A stretch of DNA of 64,000 nt from positions 124,131 to 188,130 of the forward strand of contig NZ_FKBR01000009.1 in assembly GCF_900078335.1 (NCBI RefSeq), given 5' to 3'. The position numbers and the translations under genes were made by a program. Shown piece by piece: positions 21,446 to 32,690 of this stretch (positions are counted from its first letter, which is position 1; the number at the start of each line of letters is the position of its first letter). The notes under the pieces were generated by a model that was not told where the DNA came from, did not search any database, and saw nothing but the letters and a program-made list of their open reading frames with translations. Origin of the DNA: Bordetella trematum (GTDB lineage: Bacteria; Pseudomonadota; Gammaproteobacteria; Burkholderiales; Burkholderiaceae_B).

Positions 21446-24220
21446 TTACGCTGCAATGCCGGCAGGCGGGACATCATCGCCGAAGACCGCCTGCCACAGG
21501 GCCAGCACGGTGGCACGTTCGTCCTGCAGGTCTTCGGGCGGTACGCGCGCGCGGTCCATGCCCTTCAGGCGCATCTGGTGTTGAATGCGTCGCAGGGTGC
21601 GATAGGCGTCGCCGGCGGCCAGCGCGTGCCCGGCCGGGATCAGGCCGGCCTCGCCAGCCAGCCGCAGCAAAGCGATGTTGCCCAGGTTGTGGACCAGCAC
21701 GCGATGCTGGCCGGCATGGCACAGCACCAGGTACTGGGTGACGAACTCCACATCCACCATGCCGCCACGGTCATGCTTGAGGTCGAACAGCTCGCTGCGA
21801 TTGGGGTGGCCGGCGCTGATCTTCTCGCGCATGGCCAGCACTTCTTTGCGCAGGGCTGCCGGGTCGCGCGGCATCACCAGGATGTCGGCGCGGATGCGCT
21901 CGAAGGCCGCGCCCACGTCCGTGTCGCCTGCGGCGTAGCGCGCCCGCGTCAGGGCCTGGTGTTCCCAGGGCCAGGCATGATGGCGCTGATACTGTTCGAA
22001 GGCCTCCAGCGAAACGGCCAGCAGACCCGCGTCGCCGTCGGGGCGCAGGCGCAGATCCACTTCATAGAGCCGGCCTGAGGAAGTCATGGTGGACAGCCAG
22101 GATGTCATGCGCCGCGTGAGCTTGGCATAGACCTCGGCGGCATCCTCGCGTTCGTCGTCGAACATCAGCACCAGGTCAAGGTCGGAGGCATAGCCGAGTT
22201 CTTTGCCGCCCAGCTTGCCGTAGGCGATGATGGCCAGCTTCGGTTCGGCCTGCGGCAGGCGGTTGACCAGTGGCCAGACCTGTCGGATGGTTTCTGCCAG
22301 CAGCAGATCGGCCAGCGCCGACAGCTGATCGGCCAGGGCTTCGACGGTCAGGCGGCCTTCGAGGTCCTGGGCCAGCAATTGAAAGCTTGCCTGACGCTGG
22401 ACGTCGCGCATCAGGTTCATGCGTCGTTCGATGTCGGGCGTGCCGTCGGGCAGGCGGCATGCCTGCAGGTCCGCGCTCAACTGACGCGCGACCTGGGCGA
22501 AATCGAGCGGTTCGAATAGCGTGCGCCAATCGATCAGGCTGTCGAGCAGCAGCGGATGCTGGGTCAGGCACTGGGCCGCCCAGGGGCTGGCTGCCACCAT
22601 GCGGGCCACGCGCGCCAGGGTGTCGGGATACTCGGCCAGCAAGGCCAAGTAGGCGCTGCGCTGGGCGATGGCTTCAATCAGGTCGAACAGGCGCGTGGCC
22701 GCTTCCAGCGGTGAACCCGTCTGGGCGGCTGCGTCGATGGCTGCAGGCAGCAAGGCGTCCACCCGCCGGCGGCTGCTGTCGGGCAGGCTGCGTATGCGAT
22801 GGCTGGTCAACAGCGAATCGGCCCGTTGGCGCAAGGCCTCGGCCTGGTCGCCGAAACCCTGTGCGATGCGGCGTTCGAGCTGTTCGTCGGCATCGGCCAG
22901 CGGGCCTGCGCGCGGCGGTTCTTCCTCGCCCATGCCGGCCAGCCGGAAGGCGTTGCGGAAGGTCTGTGACACGAACTCGCGGTGGCCGGCCAGTTCGTCT
23001 TCGAAGGCCTGGGGGGCATAACCCAGTGCCTGTGCCAGGGCCTCGCGCTGAGGGCCGGGCTCGGGCAGCAGATGGGTCTGTTCGTCCTCGCGGTATTGCA
23101 GGGCGTGCTCCGTGCGGCGCAGGAAGCGGTAGGCGGCTTCGAGCCGCTGGGCATCTTCCTCGGGCACCAGACCGGCCAGGCGCTCGGCCCGAAGCGCGGG
23201 CAGCAGGCCCCGTTGCTGGAGGGCCGGCATGCGCCCGCCGCGTACCAGTTGCGACAACTGCACCACGAATTCGATTTCGCGGATGCCGCCTTCGCCCAGC
23301 TTGATGTTGTTGGCGCAGTCCATGCCCTGGCGCGCCAGCGCGCGGCGCTGCCAGTCCAGGCGGATGCGTTCGCGCAGTGCGCGCAGGGCGGCCAGGGTGT
23401 CGAAGTCGAAATACTTGCGGTATACGAAAGGCGTACGCAGGCTTTCCAGCTGTTGCGCCTGATTGCGGCGATGACTGCCGGGGAAGGCCTGACCCGGCAG
23501 CAGGCGTGCCTTGAGCCAGGCATAGCGCTCCCACTCGCGGCCCTGGCCGATCAGGTAGTGCTCAAACGCGTCGAGACTCCAGGCGAGCGGTCCGGCGTCG
23601 CCATCGGGGCGCAGGCGCAGGTCGGTGCGAAAGACCCGGCCATCGGCGTCCTGCTCGGACAGCACCGGCATCATGCGGCGGGTCAGGCGGCCATAGAACT
23701 CGTGGTTGCTGATGCGGCGCGGCCCATCGGTTTCACCCTCGTCGCCGTAGAGCATGACCAGGTCGATGTCGGAGGACACGTTGAGTTCCTGCCCGCCCAG
23801 TTTGCCCATGCCCACGATCAGCATTTCCTGTGGCTGCCCGTCGGCATCGCGAGGCAGCCCGTGCGCCTGCATCATGTCGGCCGCCACGCTTTCATAGGTG
23901 ACGGCCACGGCCAGATCGGCCAGCTCGCTCATGGCGTGGACCACCTCTTCGAGCGGCGCCTGTCCGCCCAGGTCGCGCACGATCAGCAGCAGGAACACCC
24001 GCTCGCGCAATTGGCGCAAGGCGCGTCGCGCCACCTCCACGCTCAGCGGACGGGGCGAGGCGGCCAATTGATCGAACCAGCCCTGGATCTGGGTGGCATC
24101 GATGGCCCTTGCGGCATGTTGCTGCAACCAGTCTGCCAGCTCGGGCCGGGCCTGCAGGCGGCGACGCAGATGGCCGGACCAGGCCAGCGCCGATTCAAGG
24201 GGAAGGGGAGAGATCGACAT
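21446..24220 (-). CDS. glnE: Bifunctional glutamine synthetase adenylyltransferase / adenylyl-removing enzyme
   Basis: The 924-residue protein attaches or removes AMP on GlnA in response to PII. There are two nucleotidyltransferase domains. The N-terminal AR domain (~120-320) has [18 protein letters not shown] and [17 protein letters not shown]. The C-terminal AT domain (~620-880) has [19 protein letters not shown] and [16 protein letters not shown]. The paired Asp residues of both active sites are intact. The CAT at 24218-24220 is the start, with GGGGAAGGGG-like purines on the opposite strand downstream, so the ribosome site is not distinctive. It is divergent from the YhdP-like gene. Confidence 0.97.
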   Translation of the reverse strand: MSISPLPLESALAWSGHLRRRLQARPELADWLQQHAARAIDATQIQGWFDQLAASPRPLSVEVARRALRQLRERVFLLLIVRDLGGQAPLEEVVHAMSELADLAVAVTYESVAADMMQAHGLPRDADGQPQEMLIVGMGKLGGQELNVSSDIDLVMLYGDEGETDGPRRISNHEFYGRLTRRMMPVLSEQDADGRVFRTDLRLRPDGDAGPLAWSLDAFEHYLIGQGREWERYAWLKARLLPGQAFPGSHRRNQAQQLESLRTPFVYRKYFDFDTLAALRALRERIRLDWQRRALARQGMDCANNIKLGEGGIREIEFVVQLSQLVRGGRMPALQQRGLLPALRAERLAGLVPEEDAQRLEAAYRFLRRTEHALQYREDEQTHLLPEPGPQREALAQALGYAPQAFEDELAGHREFVSQTFRNAFRLAGMGEEEPPRAGPLADADEQLERRIAQGFGDQAEALRQRADSLLTSHRIRSLPDSSRRRVDALLPAAIDAAAQTGSPLEAATRLFDLIEAIAQRSAYLALLAEYPDTLARVARMVAASPWAAQCLTQHPLLLDSLIDWRTLFEPLDFAQVARQLSADLQACRLPDGTPDIERRMNLMRDVQRQASFQLLAQDLEGRLTVEALADQLSALADLLLAETIRQVWPLVNRLPQAEPKLAIIAYGKLGGKELGYASDLDLVLMFDDEREDAAEVYAKLTRRMTSWLSTMTSSGRLYEVDLRLRPDGDAGLLAVSLEAFEQYQRHHAWPWEHQALTRARYAAGDTDVGAAFERIRADILVMPRDPAALRKEVLAMREKISAGHPNRSELFDLKHDRGGMVDVEFVTQYLVLCHAGQHRVLVHNLGNIALLRLAGEAGLIPAGHALAAGDAYRTLRRIQHQMRLKGMDRARVPPEDLQDERATVLALWQAVFGDDVPPAGIAA

Positions 24221-24295
24221 GGGGCAGCAGACGGCGGAGCGGGATTTCGAGTATAAGGGGACGATACTCGAGATGTCCCGATCACCGATAGCCCT

Positions 24296-27200
24296 GTGTC
24301 ATTGCCCACCAAACTTCTTCGTTGGCTGTTCTGGGGCCTGCTGGCCCTGTATGGGGCAACAGCGATCGGCTTTCTCGCCTTGCGCTACTGGGTGCTGCCG
24401 CAAGCCGACCAGTGGCGCCCGCGCGTCGAGGCCTATGCCAGTCAGGCGCTGGGCAAGCCGGTCACCATCGCACGCCTGCAGGCCGACTGGAGCGGTCTGC
24501 ATCCCCGGTTGCGTTTATGGGGGCTACGGGTGGACGATGCGGCATCGGCCACGCCCATTCTGGAGATTCCTTCCGTCAGCGCCGTGATCGCATGGCGCAG
24601 CCTGTTCACTCTCTCGCCACGCCTGCTCTCCTTGCGAGCCGATGGCGCCGACATTCGTGTGCGTCGGGACGCACAGGGGGCAATCTGGGTCGCGGGCCAG
24701 CGTGTCGACAGCAATGCTGCGGCGGACGACAGCCGGGACGGCGCGCTACTGGCCTGGCTGGGCCGCCAGCGGGAACTGGCTTTCAGCAACATAACGGTGC
24801 GCTGGCAGGATGAATTGCGCCAGGCGCCCGAGTTGGCTTTCACGCAATTGCAATTGCGTCTGCGCAATGGCTTGCGCTCGCACCGCCTGGCGTTGCAGGC
24901 TAAGCCGCCGACGGCCCTGGCCGCAGGCATGACGCTGCGCGCAGACCTGCGGCGCGGCCTGTTCTCCACCGATGCCGACGAGCGTGCCAACTGGAGCGGC
25001 GAGCTGTTCGTGCAGGTGGACAATGCCGAGCCCTCGGCCTGGCAACCCTGGCTGGACGTCCCGCCTGTGGCAGGCCGTCTGGCGCTGCGGGGATGGCTGC
25101 AGGTACAGCAGGGCGAGTTGGGCGAGGTTGATTTGCAGGCGCAGACGCGCGATCTGGCGTGGCAGGCTCCGGGCGAGGAGGGCTGGTCGGCTTTGGTCCG
25201 ACAGGCAAGCTGGCAGCTTGCCGGCCTGCCGGGGGATTTCCTGCCGCAGGTGCGGGGGCTGGCGAGCCGGCACGAGGGTGAGGCCGGGCTCAGGGTGGCG
25301 GCACAGTTGAAACAGGCCGAACTCCGTCTGCCCGGGATTTTCGAGACCCCTGAGATGCGCGCCGATGAGCTTGAATTCGAGGCGCGTCTGCTGCAGCCCG
25401 AGGCAGGTCAGCCGCTGCAGGTGGCGCTGACCCAATTGCAGTTGAGCAATGATGATTTGCAGGCCCGTCTTCACGGTCGGTGGCGTGCCGTAGGACAGTC
25501 GTCGGCCGGTACGGCCGATTTGAGCGGCGAGCTGGTGCGCGCGCGCGCCAATGCCATCCATCGCTATCTGCCGCTGGAGGTCAATGCCGACGCCCGCCAG
25601 TGGTTGGCGAGCGGTCTGCCCAAGGGCGATATCGCCCATGCCGCGGTGACCCTTCAGGGCGATCTCTACGACTTCCCGTTCAGTGGGCCGCAAGCCAGCG
25701 GCGCGTTTCGTATTGCCGGCGCCTTCAGCGACCTGACCGTGGACTATGCGCCCCCGGAGAAGGGCCGCAAAGGCTGGCCCAAGCTGCAGGACATGCGTGG
25801 GCAGTTCGCGGTCGACAAGGTCAGCCTGACGATCGACGGCGCGCCGGGCGGCACGATAGAGACGGCCCCCGGCCAGCATGTGGCGCTTGGCGAGGTCAAA
25901 GCGCAGATTCCCGACATGGAGGAGGGGGCGGAGCTTTTCGTCGACGCCCAGACCTCGGGGCCGGCCCCTGCCTATCTGGCGCTGGTGACGAATTCGCCTC
26001 TGGGCGAGCTGCTCGACGACGTGCTGAACGAGGCCAGCGGCACGGGCAACTGGAGTTTGCCGCTCAAGTTGCAGGTGCCGCTGCTCAACGTCGATGACAC
26101 ACGCGTACAAGGCAAGGTGGTGTTCGACGGCAATCGTTTCCGCTTGATGCCGGAGATCCCGGTCATGGAGCAGCTGCGCGGAGAACTGATGTTTTCCGAG
26201 CTGGGGGTGCGCACGAGCGATCTGACGATGCAGTTTCTGGGCGGGCCGGCGCGAGTGAATGGGCGGCTGGAAAAGGGCAGTCCGCCCCTGAACGTGGAGG
26301 GCACGCTGGCCGGCGAGGCGCTGACTCAGATTGCCAACGTGCGCGCCATGACGCGCTTTTCCGGCAGGACGGCCTATCGCGGACAGCTCAGCTACGCGCC
26401 GGGCGGCACGCTTGAAATACATGGCCAGAGCAATCTGAAGGGGCTGGCCATCGACATGCCGGCGCCGGTGGGCAAGCGTGCCGATGAACTGTTGCCCCTG
26501 ACGGTGCACTGGGGGCCGGCCACCGACCGAGGCAGCAAGGCCCGGCGCTGGCTGAGTGCCGGCCTGGGAGAGAACACCAATGTGCTGCTGGAGCGCGATC
26601 CGGATGATGCGTCGCCGAGCTATTTCGCACGCGGCGCGCTGGGCGTTAACCGGGCTGCGGCTTTGCCGCAGCAGGGCCTGAGCCTGGCGATGACCCTGCC
26701 CGAACTGGATGGCGAGGGCTGGGATACCGTGATTGAAGAGTTCGATGTTCCCGCCTCGCCGGGCGTATCGTCGCGCGGAGGACAGCCCACCTTGCCACCC
26801 CTGGAACGGGTGGCGCTCAAGACGGCACGCCTACGTCTGCCGGCGCTGGATCTCACGGATCTGGCGCTGTCGGCGCAACGGCCGGCGCCGGCTCAATGGC
26901 GTGTCGAACTCGACGCCCGCCAGGCGGCCGGCACCCTGGAGTGGGCCGAAGCCTCAGGGGCGATCGCCGGGCATGTCGTGGCGCGCCTGAAGCACCTTGC
27001 GCTCGGCGGCGAGCGTGATGCGGGCGCAGCGGGGCAGGCCGGCCAGGGCAATGAGCTGTCCGACATTCCGGGCATCGATCTGCGTGTGCAGCAGTTTTCG
27101 CTAGGCGGCAAGGCCCTGGGAGCCTTGCATCTGGTAGGCATCAATCAGGAGAGGGGCCGTTCATGGCGGCTGGAGACGCTCACCCTTGAGAATGAGGATG

Positions 27201-27958
27201 CCTCGCTGCAGGCGGTCGGCCAATGGCGCTTGCACGGCGCCGAGCGCGGTCTCTCGGTGCAGGCCAAGGCGCAGTTCCAGAATCTGGGCAAGTTTCTCGA
27301 CCGCGTCGGGGCGGGCCAGGTGGTGGCCGGCGGCTCGGGCAAGATCGACGCCGACCTGACCTGGCGCGATCTGCCCTGGAGCCGGAATCTGCTCGACATT
27401 ACTGGCAAGGCCGACGTCAGCCTGGACAAGGGGCGCTTTCTGAACGTGAACTCACGCACTGCGCGGGTGCTGGAGGTCCTGTCCTTCCAGTCCTTGCAGC
27501 GCCTGGCGCGTCTGGACCTGAATCCTGCCAATCTGCTCAAAGAGGGCTTCCCCTTCGAGCAGGTGCGCGGTGAGATGGCCCTCGACCGGGGCGAGATCAA
27601 GACGCCGGGCTACAAGATCAGTGGGCCGGTGGCTGACATCACGCTCAGCGGAAGCACCAACATCATCAGCGAACGCTGGGACCTGAAGGCCGTGGTGGTG
27701 CCCAATCTGGACGCCAGCGGGGCCGCCGTGGCGACCGCTGCCCTGGTCAATCCCCTGATCGGCCTGGGCGCTTTCGTGACCCAATGGCTGCTCAAGCACC
27801 CGCTTGAACGCGCCATGACCCTGGAGTACCAGGTGCAGGGTTCCTGGGATGACCCCAAGGTGCAGGCCATGGGCGAGAGCGAGGTCCAGGCCCGCCGTGA
27901 CAGCGGGCCCCGGACAGTTCAGCAGAAGAATCCTTTCGAGTTCGAGGGCGGGCGCTGA
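24296..27958 (+). CDS. YhdP family protein (AsmA-like, DUF3971), giant inner-membrane-anchored
   Basis: A 1220-residue protein with one N-terminal membrane anchor (~7-32, [20 protein letters not shown]) and a long periplasmic beta-rich region. YhdP belongs to the AsmA/Vps13-like bridge proteins that move phospholipids from inner to outer membrane (with TamB and YdbH in E. coli). Typical elements are [15 protein letters not shown]-like N-terminal sequence, [19 protein letters not shown], and the C-terminal [19 protein letters not shown] and [19 protein letters not shown]. The start appears to be GTG 24296 (MSLPTKLL), with no strong ribosome site, so the N-terminus is less certain. Confidence 0.9.
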   Translation: MSLPTKLLRWLFWGLLALYGATAIGFLALRYWVLPQADQWRPRVEAYASQALGKPVTIARLQADWSGLHPRLRLWGLRVDDAASATPILEIPSVSAVIAWRSLFTLSPRLLSLRADGADIRVRRDAQGAIWVAGQRVDSNAAADDSRDGALLAWLGRQRELAFSNITVRWQDELRQAPELAFTQLQLRLRNGLRSHRLALQAKPPTALAAGMTLRADLRRGLFSTDADERANWSGELFVQVDNAEPSAWQPWLDVPPVAGRLALRGWLQVQQGELGEVDLQAQTRDLAWQAPGEEGWSALVRQASWQLAGLPGDFLPQVRGLASRHEGEAGLRVAAQLKQAELRLPGIFETPEMRADELEFEARLLQPEAGQPLQVALTQLQLSNDDLQARLHGRWRAVGQSSAGTADLSGELVRARANAIHRYLPLEVNADARQWLASGLPKGDIAHAAVTLQGDLYDFPFSGPQASGAFRIAGAFSDLTVDYAPPEKGRKGWPKLQDMRGQFAVDKVSLTIDGAPGGTIETAPGQHVALGEVKAQIPDMEEGAELFVDAQTSGPAPAYLALVTNSPLGELLDDVLNEASGTGNWSLPLKLQVPLLNVDDTRVQGKVVFDGNRFRLMPEIPVMEQLRGELMFSELGVRTSDLTMQFLGGPARVNGRLEKGSPPLNVEGTLAGEALTQIANVRAMTRFSGRTAYRGQLSYAPGGTLEIHGQSNLKGLAIDMPAPVGKRADELLPLTVHWGPATDRGSKARRWLSAGLGENTNVLLERDPDDASPSYFARGALGVNRAAALPQQGLSLAMTLPELDGEGWDTVIEEFDVPASPGVSSRGGQPTLPPLERVALKTARLRLPALDLTDLALSAQRPAPAQWRVELDARQAAGTLEWAEASGAIAGHVVARLKHLALGGERDAGAAGQAGQGNELSDIPGIDLRVQQFSLGGKALGALHLVGINQERGRSWRLETLTLENEDASLQAVGQWRLHGAERGLSVQAKAQFQNLGKFLDRVGAGQVVAGGSGKIDADLTWRDLPWSRNLLDITGKADVSLDKGRFLNVNSRTARVLEVLSFQSLQRLARLDLNPANLLKEGFPFEQVRGEMALDRGEIKTPGYKISGPVADITLSGSTNIISERWDLKAVVVPNLDASGAAVATAALVNPLIGLGAFVTQWLLKHPLERAMTLEYQVQGSWDDPKVQAMGESEVQARRDSGPRTVQQKNPFEFEGGR

Positions 27959-28001
27959 GGCGGCCGGGCGGTCGCGCCCATGGCGCTGGCCTGCAGGCGT
28001 A

Positions 28002-28877
28002 TCAGGCCGTCGCGCCGCGCCGGGAAGCGCGGTGTTCCCGATAGGCCGCCGCCAGCGTCCGCAGCGCATCGCGGGAGCGTGGATCCGTGAGCGTGGAATG
28101 CAGCATGATTCGTGACGCAGGCAGCCCGGGCAGACCCAGGCGCTCGCCCACCTCGATGGTGTCGGCGGGGGCCAGCCGGCACGAGAATGCGGCCACCGCC
28201 AGCCCTGCGGAAACGGCAGCCATGACTGCGGCATGGCCACCGCCCACAAACACTTCGTTCCATTCGATGCCGGCGCCTGCCAGCGCACGCGTGGCCACAT
28301 CCCGCACCCCGCAACAGGGGGCCAGGGCAGCCAGGCGCAGCGGCTTGCCGGGCTGCTGATGAAAGCCGGGGGCGGCGAACCAGCCGAAATGCTCCGGTCC
28401 CAGGTCTTCGCCGTCCCGGCGGTCGTCCTCCTGACGCACGATCACAGCATCCAGGTCACCCGCGTCGAAGGCATCGAGCAGGCTGCGGGAGTTCTCCAGG
28501 CGGACTTCGATGGTCAGGGCGGGGTCGCGTTCGTTCAGGCGCGCCAGCAAGGTCGGCACTTCGGGCCCGGCGACGTGTTCGGCCACGCCGAGCCGGAAGC
28601 GCCGGCACTCGCAGGACAGTGCCGCCACGGCACGATCGTGCGCCGCGATGAATTCGCGCGCGGGATTGAGAAACGTCGCCCCCTGCGCTGACAGGCGGAC
28701 CAGGCGGGGCGTGCGCTCGATCAGCTTGCAGCCCAGGCGTGCTTCCAGGCGCTTGAGCTTTACGCTGATGGCCCCCTGCGTGGTGCCCAGCGCTTCTGCC
28801 GCCTTGGTGAAACTCTGGAACTCGGCAATGGCGACGAATGATTGAACGGATTCGAGATCCAGCACCGGTCGGCCCAT
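28002..28877 (-). CDS. LysR family transcriptional regulator
   Basis: The 291-residue protein has an N-terminal winged HTH (~5-65: LDLESVQSFVAIAEFQSFTK, ALGTTQGAISVKLKRLEARLG) and a LysR substrate-binding domain (~90-280). It is divergent from an MFS exporter with a 167-base gap holding a TTGA-N5-TCAA site, so it most likely controls that exporter and itself. The effector cannot be read from sequence. Confidence 0.93.
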   Translation of the reverse strand: MGRPVLDLESVQSFVAIAEFQSFTKAAEALGTTQGAISVKLKRLEARLGCKLIERTPRLVRLSAQGATFLNPAREFIAAHDRAVAALSCECRRFRLGVAEHVAGPEVPTLLARLNERDPALTIEVRLENSRSLLDAFDAGDLDAVIVRQEDDRRDGEDLGPEHFGWFAAPGFHQQPGKPLRLAALAPCCGVRDVATRALAGAGIEWNEVFVGGGHAAVMAAVSAGLAVAAFSCRLAPADTIEVGERLGLPGLPASRIMLHSTLTDPRSRDALRTLAAAYREHRASRRGATA

Positions 28878-28899
28878 GATTTATCCATATTTGTTGTCT

Positions 28900-28912
28900 T
28901 TGATATATTCAA
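28900..28912. promoter_or_regulatory. LysR-type T-N11-A operator between LysR gene and MFS exporter
   Basis: TTGA (28900-28903) and TCAA (28909-28912) flank TATAT, a perfect dyad with T-N11-A geometry, the standard LysR box. It sits 22 bases upstream of the regulator's ATG in an AT-rich patch, a position suited to autorepression and divergent control. Confidence 0.55.
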
Positions 28913-29044
28913 TCATACCGTTTACGGATGATGGGCGGATCCCTAAGATGCCTCAGGTTGCCGCGCGCGGTCTGTGATGGCGCACGGCGCGACTTCGGCA
29001 CGGCTGTGGTCCGGCCGTGCATTCCCGTCTTTTGGAAGAGTTTC

Positions 29045-30595
29045 ATGATTCCCTCTCGTTCGCGCCAGGGCTGGTTTGCCCTGTCCGCCGTTTGCCTGTC
29101 CGCCCTGATGCTGGGCCTTGAGATTTCCAGCGTGCCGCCCATTCTGCCGACAATCGAACAGGTCATGGGAGCCAGCTTCCGCCAGCTTCAGTGGGTCATG
29201 GTGGCCTACACCATTGCCATGACGACCATTCTGATGGGCGTTGGCACCTTGGCCGATCGTTATGGCCGCAAGCGGGTCTTCACCGTCGGTATCGTGGCCT
29301 TCGGCGTGACGTCGCTGGTATGCGGCCTGACGCAAAGCGCCGCCGTGCTGATCGCGGCAAGGTTTTTTCAAGGCCTGAGCGCGGCCATGATGCTGATCTG
29401 CCAGATTGCCATTCTGTCCACCCAGTTCCGGCAAGGACGCGCGCGTGGGCAGGCCTTTGCCTGGTGGGGCATCGTTTTCGGCGCCGGCCTGGGTTTTGGA
29501 CCCATCGTGGGCGGGGCGATTCTGGCGCTGGCCAGCTGGGAGTGGGTATTCCTGATCCATGTGGTGCTGGCGATGGTCACACTCGTGCTCAGCCATGCCG
29601 GTGTCCTGGAGTCGCGCGATCCGCAGGCCACCCGGCTGGACGTCGCCGGCATGGTGACGCTGTCGGTGGCGGTTTTCTGCCTGGTGCTGTTCGTCACGCA
29701 AGGGCCTGTGCTGGGCTTCGGCAGCCCTGCGGCCCTGGGCATCATCGGCCTGTCGCTGCTGAGTTTTGCGGGCTTCATCGTGGCCGAGCGTGTCAGCCCC
29801 AGGCCGATGATCGAGTTTTCGGTATTCCGTGTGAGGCGTTTTTCGGGCGCGCTGCTCGGATCGATGGGGCAGAACTTCAGCTTCTGGCCGTTCATTATCT
29901 ATCTGCCGATCTACTTTCATAGCGCCCTGGGGTATGACAGCGTGCAAACCGGCTTGGCGCTGCTGGCCTACACCTTGCCCACGCTGTTCGTGCCGCCGCT
30001 GGCCGAGCGCCTGGCCTTGCGGTGGCAGCCAGGCATCGTGATCCCCCTGGGCATGGCCACCATTGGCCTGGGTTTCGTACTGATGAGGATAGGCAGCGTT
30101 TCCGCACAGCCGGGCTGGCTGATCCTGCCCGGTTGTGTGCTGGCCGGCATCGGGCTCGGCCTGGCCAACACAACCACCACCAATACCATCACCGCGTCCG
30201 TTGCGGTGGAGCGTGCAGGCATGGCCTCAGGCGCAGATACCAGCGCCCGGATGATTTCGCTGGCGTTCAACATCGCCGTGATGGGCTTCGTGCTGGTTCA
30301 GGGCATCATGGCCTATCTGCGCGACACTCTGGGACTGACAGATTCAGCCGAGCTTCGGCTTCTTGCCGAAAGAATTGCGGCAGGCGACGTGACGCTCGCG
30401 CAGCACGGCGGTCTGCTGGCGAACATCGCTGCCCTTCAGGATGAGATCCATGCCGCACTCGTGACGGGATTCGGCTGGGTCATGGTGTACGGGGCCAGCA
30501 GCGCTCTCGTGCTGGCAGCCATCAGCTTTCTGGTTTTCTCCCCGGCCCGGCCGGGGCAGTGCGGCGGGGATGCCTTGCATCGCCCTTCGGCATGA
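29045..30595 (+). CDS. MFS transporter, DHA2-like (14 TM) drug/metabolite exporter
   Basis: The 516-residue inner-membrane protein has the MFS motif A-like segment GTLADRYGRKRVF between TM2 and TM3, the exporter motif-C-like GAGLGFGPIVGG in TM5, and roughly 14 hydrophobic segments, as in EmrB/QacA-type DHA2 exporters. The ATG at 29045 has GGAAGAG upstream; an upstream in-frame start at 28928 would add a non-hydrophobic, Arg-rich extension and is rejected. It is divergent from the LysR gene that probably regulates it and convergent with rho across a bidirectional terminator. Confidence 0.9.
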   Translation: MIPSRSRQGWFALSAVCLSALMLGLEISSVPPILPTIEQVMGASFRQLQWVMVAYTIAMTTILMGVGTLADRYGRKRVFTVGIVAFGVTSLVCGLTQSAAVLIAARFFQGLSAAMMLICQIAILSTQFRQGRARGQAFAWWGIVFGAGLGFGPIVGGAILALASWEWVFLIHVVLAMVTLVLSHAGVLESRDPQATRLDVAGMVTLSVAVFCLVLFVTQGPVLGFGSPAALGIIGLSLLSFAGFIVAERVSPRPMIEFSVFRVRRFSGALLGSMGQNFSFWPFIIYLPIYFHSALGYDSVQTGLALLAYTLPTLFVPPLAERLALRWQPGIVIPLGMATIGLGFVLMRIGSVSAQPGWLILPGCVLAGIGLGLANTTTTNTITASVAVERAGMASGADTSARMISLAFNIAVMGFVLVQGIMAYLRDTLGLTDSAELRLLAERIAAGDVTLAQHGGLLANIAALQDEIHAALVTGFGWVMVYGASSALVLAAISFLVFSPARPGQCGGDALHRPSA

Positions 30596-30669
30596 GCCAC
30601 GAGATCGTCGTCTGGCAGCCAAGGGCGGCTTTTCAGGCTTGGCCCGCGCCGCCTTTGTGTCGGGGCCGC

Positions 30670-30706
30670 ATGCTAAAAGCCCGTCTCTGGGACGGGCTTT
30701 TAGCAT
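30670..30706. terminator. Bidirectional terminator between MFS gene and rho
   Basis: A perfect 16-bp stem: the 5' arm at 30670-30685 (contains AAAAGCCCGTC) and the 3' arm at 30691-30706 (GACGGGCTTTT then AGCAT), loop TCTGG. With A-runs on one side and T-runs on the other it serves both convergent genes. Confidence 0.92.
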
Positions 30707-30721
30707 GGCAGGACTGCCGCC

Positions 30722-31978
30722 TTATTTCTTCATCATGTCGAAGAATTCGGCGTTGGTCTTGGTGGCGCGCATCTTGTCGAGGATGAACTCCATCGACTGG
30801 ACTTCGTCCATATCGTGGATGAACTTGCGCAGCACCCACACCTTCTGCAGCAGTTCGGGCTTGATCAGCAGCTCTTCGCGGCGGGTGCCCGACTTGTTCA
30901 GGTTGATGGCCGGGTAGACGCGCTTCTCGGCCAGGCGGCGCTCCAGGTGGACTTCGGAGTTGCCGGTGCCCTTGAACTCTTCATAGATGACTTCATCCAT
31001 GCGGCTGCCGGTTTCGATCAGTGCCGTGCCCAGGATGGTCAGCGAACCGCCTTCTTCGAGGTTGCGCGCGGCGCCGAAGAATCGCTTCGGGCGTTGCAGG
31101 GCGTTGGCGTCCACGCCACCGGTCAGCACCTTGCCGGAAGCGGGCACCACGGTGTTGTAGGCGCGCGCCAGACGGGTGATCGAGTCCAGCAGGATGATCA
31201 CGTCCTTCTTCATTTCGACCAGACGCTTGGCCTTCTCGATCACCATCTCGGCGACCTGCACGTGGCGGGTGGCCGGCTCGTCGAAGGTCGAGGCCACCAC
31301 TTCGCCGCGCACGGTGCGCTGCATTTCGGTGACTTCCTCGGGGCGCTCGTCAACCAGCAGGACGATCATGACGGCGTCCGGATAGTTGGTCGTGATGGCA
31401 TGCGCGATGTGCTGCATCATCACCGTCTTGCCCGACTTGGGCGGTGCGACGATCAGGCCGCGCTGGCCCTTGCCGATGGGCGCAAACACGTCGAGGATGC
31501 GGCCGGTCAGGTTTTCTTCGCTCTTGATGTCGCGTTCCAGACGCATGACCCGGTTCGGGTGCAGCGGCGTCAGGTTCTCGAACATGATGCGATGCTTGAT
31601 GGTCTCGGGCGTCACGCCGTTGACCTTGTCTACCTTGACCAGCGCGAAGTAGCGCTCGCCATCCTTGGGCGTGCGGACTTCACCTTCGATGGAGTCGCCG
31701 GTGTGCAGGTTGAAACGTCGGATCTGCGACGGCGAGATATAGATGTCGTCGGTGCTGGCCAGATACGAGGTCTCGGGCGAGCGCAGGAAACCGAAGCCGT
31801 CGGGCAGGACCTCCAGGACGCCGTCGCCGAAGATCTGCTCGCCTTGTTTGGCGCGCCGCTTCATGATGGCGAACATCAACTCCTGCTTGCGCAGACGGTT
31901 GGCGTTCTCGATTTCCAGGCCAGCGGCCATTTCCAGCAACTGCGAGACGTGCAGCGCCTTCAGTTCATTGAGGTGCAT
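30722..31978 (-). CDS. rho: Transcription termination factor Rho
   Basis: The 418-residue hexameric RNA helicase has an N-terminal Rho_N helix domain ([18 protein letters not shown]), a cold-shock-like RNA-binding domain ([22 protein letters not shown]), Walker A APPKSGKT, Walker [17 protein letters not shown], the Q-loop and the R-loop region [10 protein letters not shown]. It is full length (E. coli 419). No Shine-Dalgarno is visible; instead a C/T-rich, G-poor stretch precedes the ATG, consistent with a rut-like site for autogenous control. trxA lies 115 bases upstream on the same strand. Confidence 0.98.
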   Translation of the reverse strand: MHLNELKALHVSQLLEMAAGLEIENANRLRKQELMFAIMKRRAKQGEQIFGDGVLEVLPDGFGFLRSPETSYLASTDDIYISPSQIRRFNLHTGDSIEGEVRTPKDGERYFALVKVDKVNGVTPETIKHRIMFENLTPLHPNRVMRLERDIKSEENLTGRILDVFAPIGKGQRGLIVAPPKSGKTVMMQHIAHAITTNYPDAVMIVLLVDERPEEVTEMQRTVRGEVVASTFDEPATRHVQVAEMVIEKAKRLVEMKKDVIILLDSITRLARAYNTVVPASGKVLTGGVDANALQRPKRFFGAARNLEEGGSLTILGTALIETGSRMDEVIYEEFKGTGNSEVHLERRLAEKRVYPAINLNKSGTRREELLIKPELLQKVWVLRKFIHDMDEVQSMEFILDKMRATKTNAEFFDMMKK

Positions 31979-31981
31979 CGC

Positions 31982-32013
31982 TGTGAATTAGGGGGAGAGA
32001 GATGAGATGGGGT
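31982..32013 (-). promoter_or_regulatory. Pyrimidine-rich, G-poor rho leader (possible rut site)
   Basis: On the minus strand this stretch reads as CATCTCATCTCTCTCCCCCT-like sequence just ahead of the rho ATG. It has almost no G and no purine-rich ribosome site. Rho is known to autoregulate by termination in its own leader, so a C-rich unstructured RNA here is plausible as a Rho loading site. Confidence 0.4.
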
Positions 32014-32053
32014 CTGGCGGCGAGCCTCGGACGGGCTCGCGCGGTACTCGCTA

Positions 32054-32074
32054 AGCGCTGCCGCGGGCAGCGCT
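32054..32074 (-). terminator. 9-bp hairpin in the trxA-rho gap
   Basis: AGCGCTGCC (32054-32062) pairs with GGCAGCGCT (32066-32074), loop GCG. There is no T-tract on the minus strand, so it may be a weak or Rho-assisted terminator of trxA or an mRNA-end stabiliser. Confidence 0.45.
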
Positions 32075-32093
32075 GGGGTCCGCAGCGCGTAGT

Positions 32094-32420
32094 TTACAAC
32101 GCGCTGTCCAGAAATGCGGTGAGCTGGGACTTCGACAGCGCGCCGGTCTTGGTCGCGACGGCCTGACCATCCTTGAACAGCATGAGCGTGGGAATCCCGC
32201 GGATGCCGTATTTGGCTGCGCTGGCCTGGTTCTCGTCGATGTTGAGTTTGGCGATCGTCAGGCGGCCGGCGTACTCGGCGGCCGCTTCTTCCAGGATGGG
32301 GGCGATCATCTTGCAGGGACCGCACCAGGCCGCCCAGTAGTCGACCAGCACGGGTTGGCTGGACTTCAGCACGTCGCTGTCGAAGCTGGCGTCGCTGATG
32401 TTCTTGATTTGCTCGCTCAT
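32094..32420 (-). CDS. trxA: Thioredoxin 1
   Basis: The 108-residue cytoplasmic dithiol reductant has the active site WCGPC at Cys33/Cys36, the buried Asp (VLVDYWAAW), the cis-Pro segment RGIPTLMLF and FKDGQAV. It is full length and of normal thioredoxin-fold size. It precedes rho, an arrangement conserved in many proteobacteria. Confidence 0.97.
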   Translation of the reverse strand: MSEQIKNISDASFDSDVLKSSQPVLVDYWAAWCGPCKMIAPILEEAAAEYAGRLTIAKLNIDENQASAAKYGIRGIPTLMLFKDGQAVATKTGALSKSQLTAFLDSAL

Positions 32421-32690
32421 GATGGGGATTTCCGACGAGGTCTAGGGCCGCGCAGGCCATAGCCTTTGTTACTTGTTCGATGGAAGGATTAAAGCATACC
32501 ACTGTCAATAACAACAGGGTTTGCCGGTTTTGTGTGGCATGATGCGGCGCAACCGGCCTCGGTAGCATACCGATCTGATGATCCTACCGAATTCCGGCCT
32601 GCTCAGGGTGTGCGCAACCCACTAAAACCCGCGCCACATATGGGCTTATCCGTAAAATGTAGGTTTTTTTCCACAGATGTTGGGGATAAC

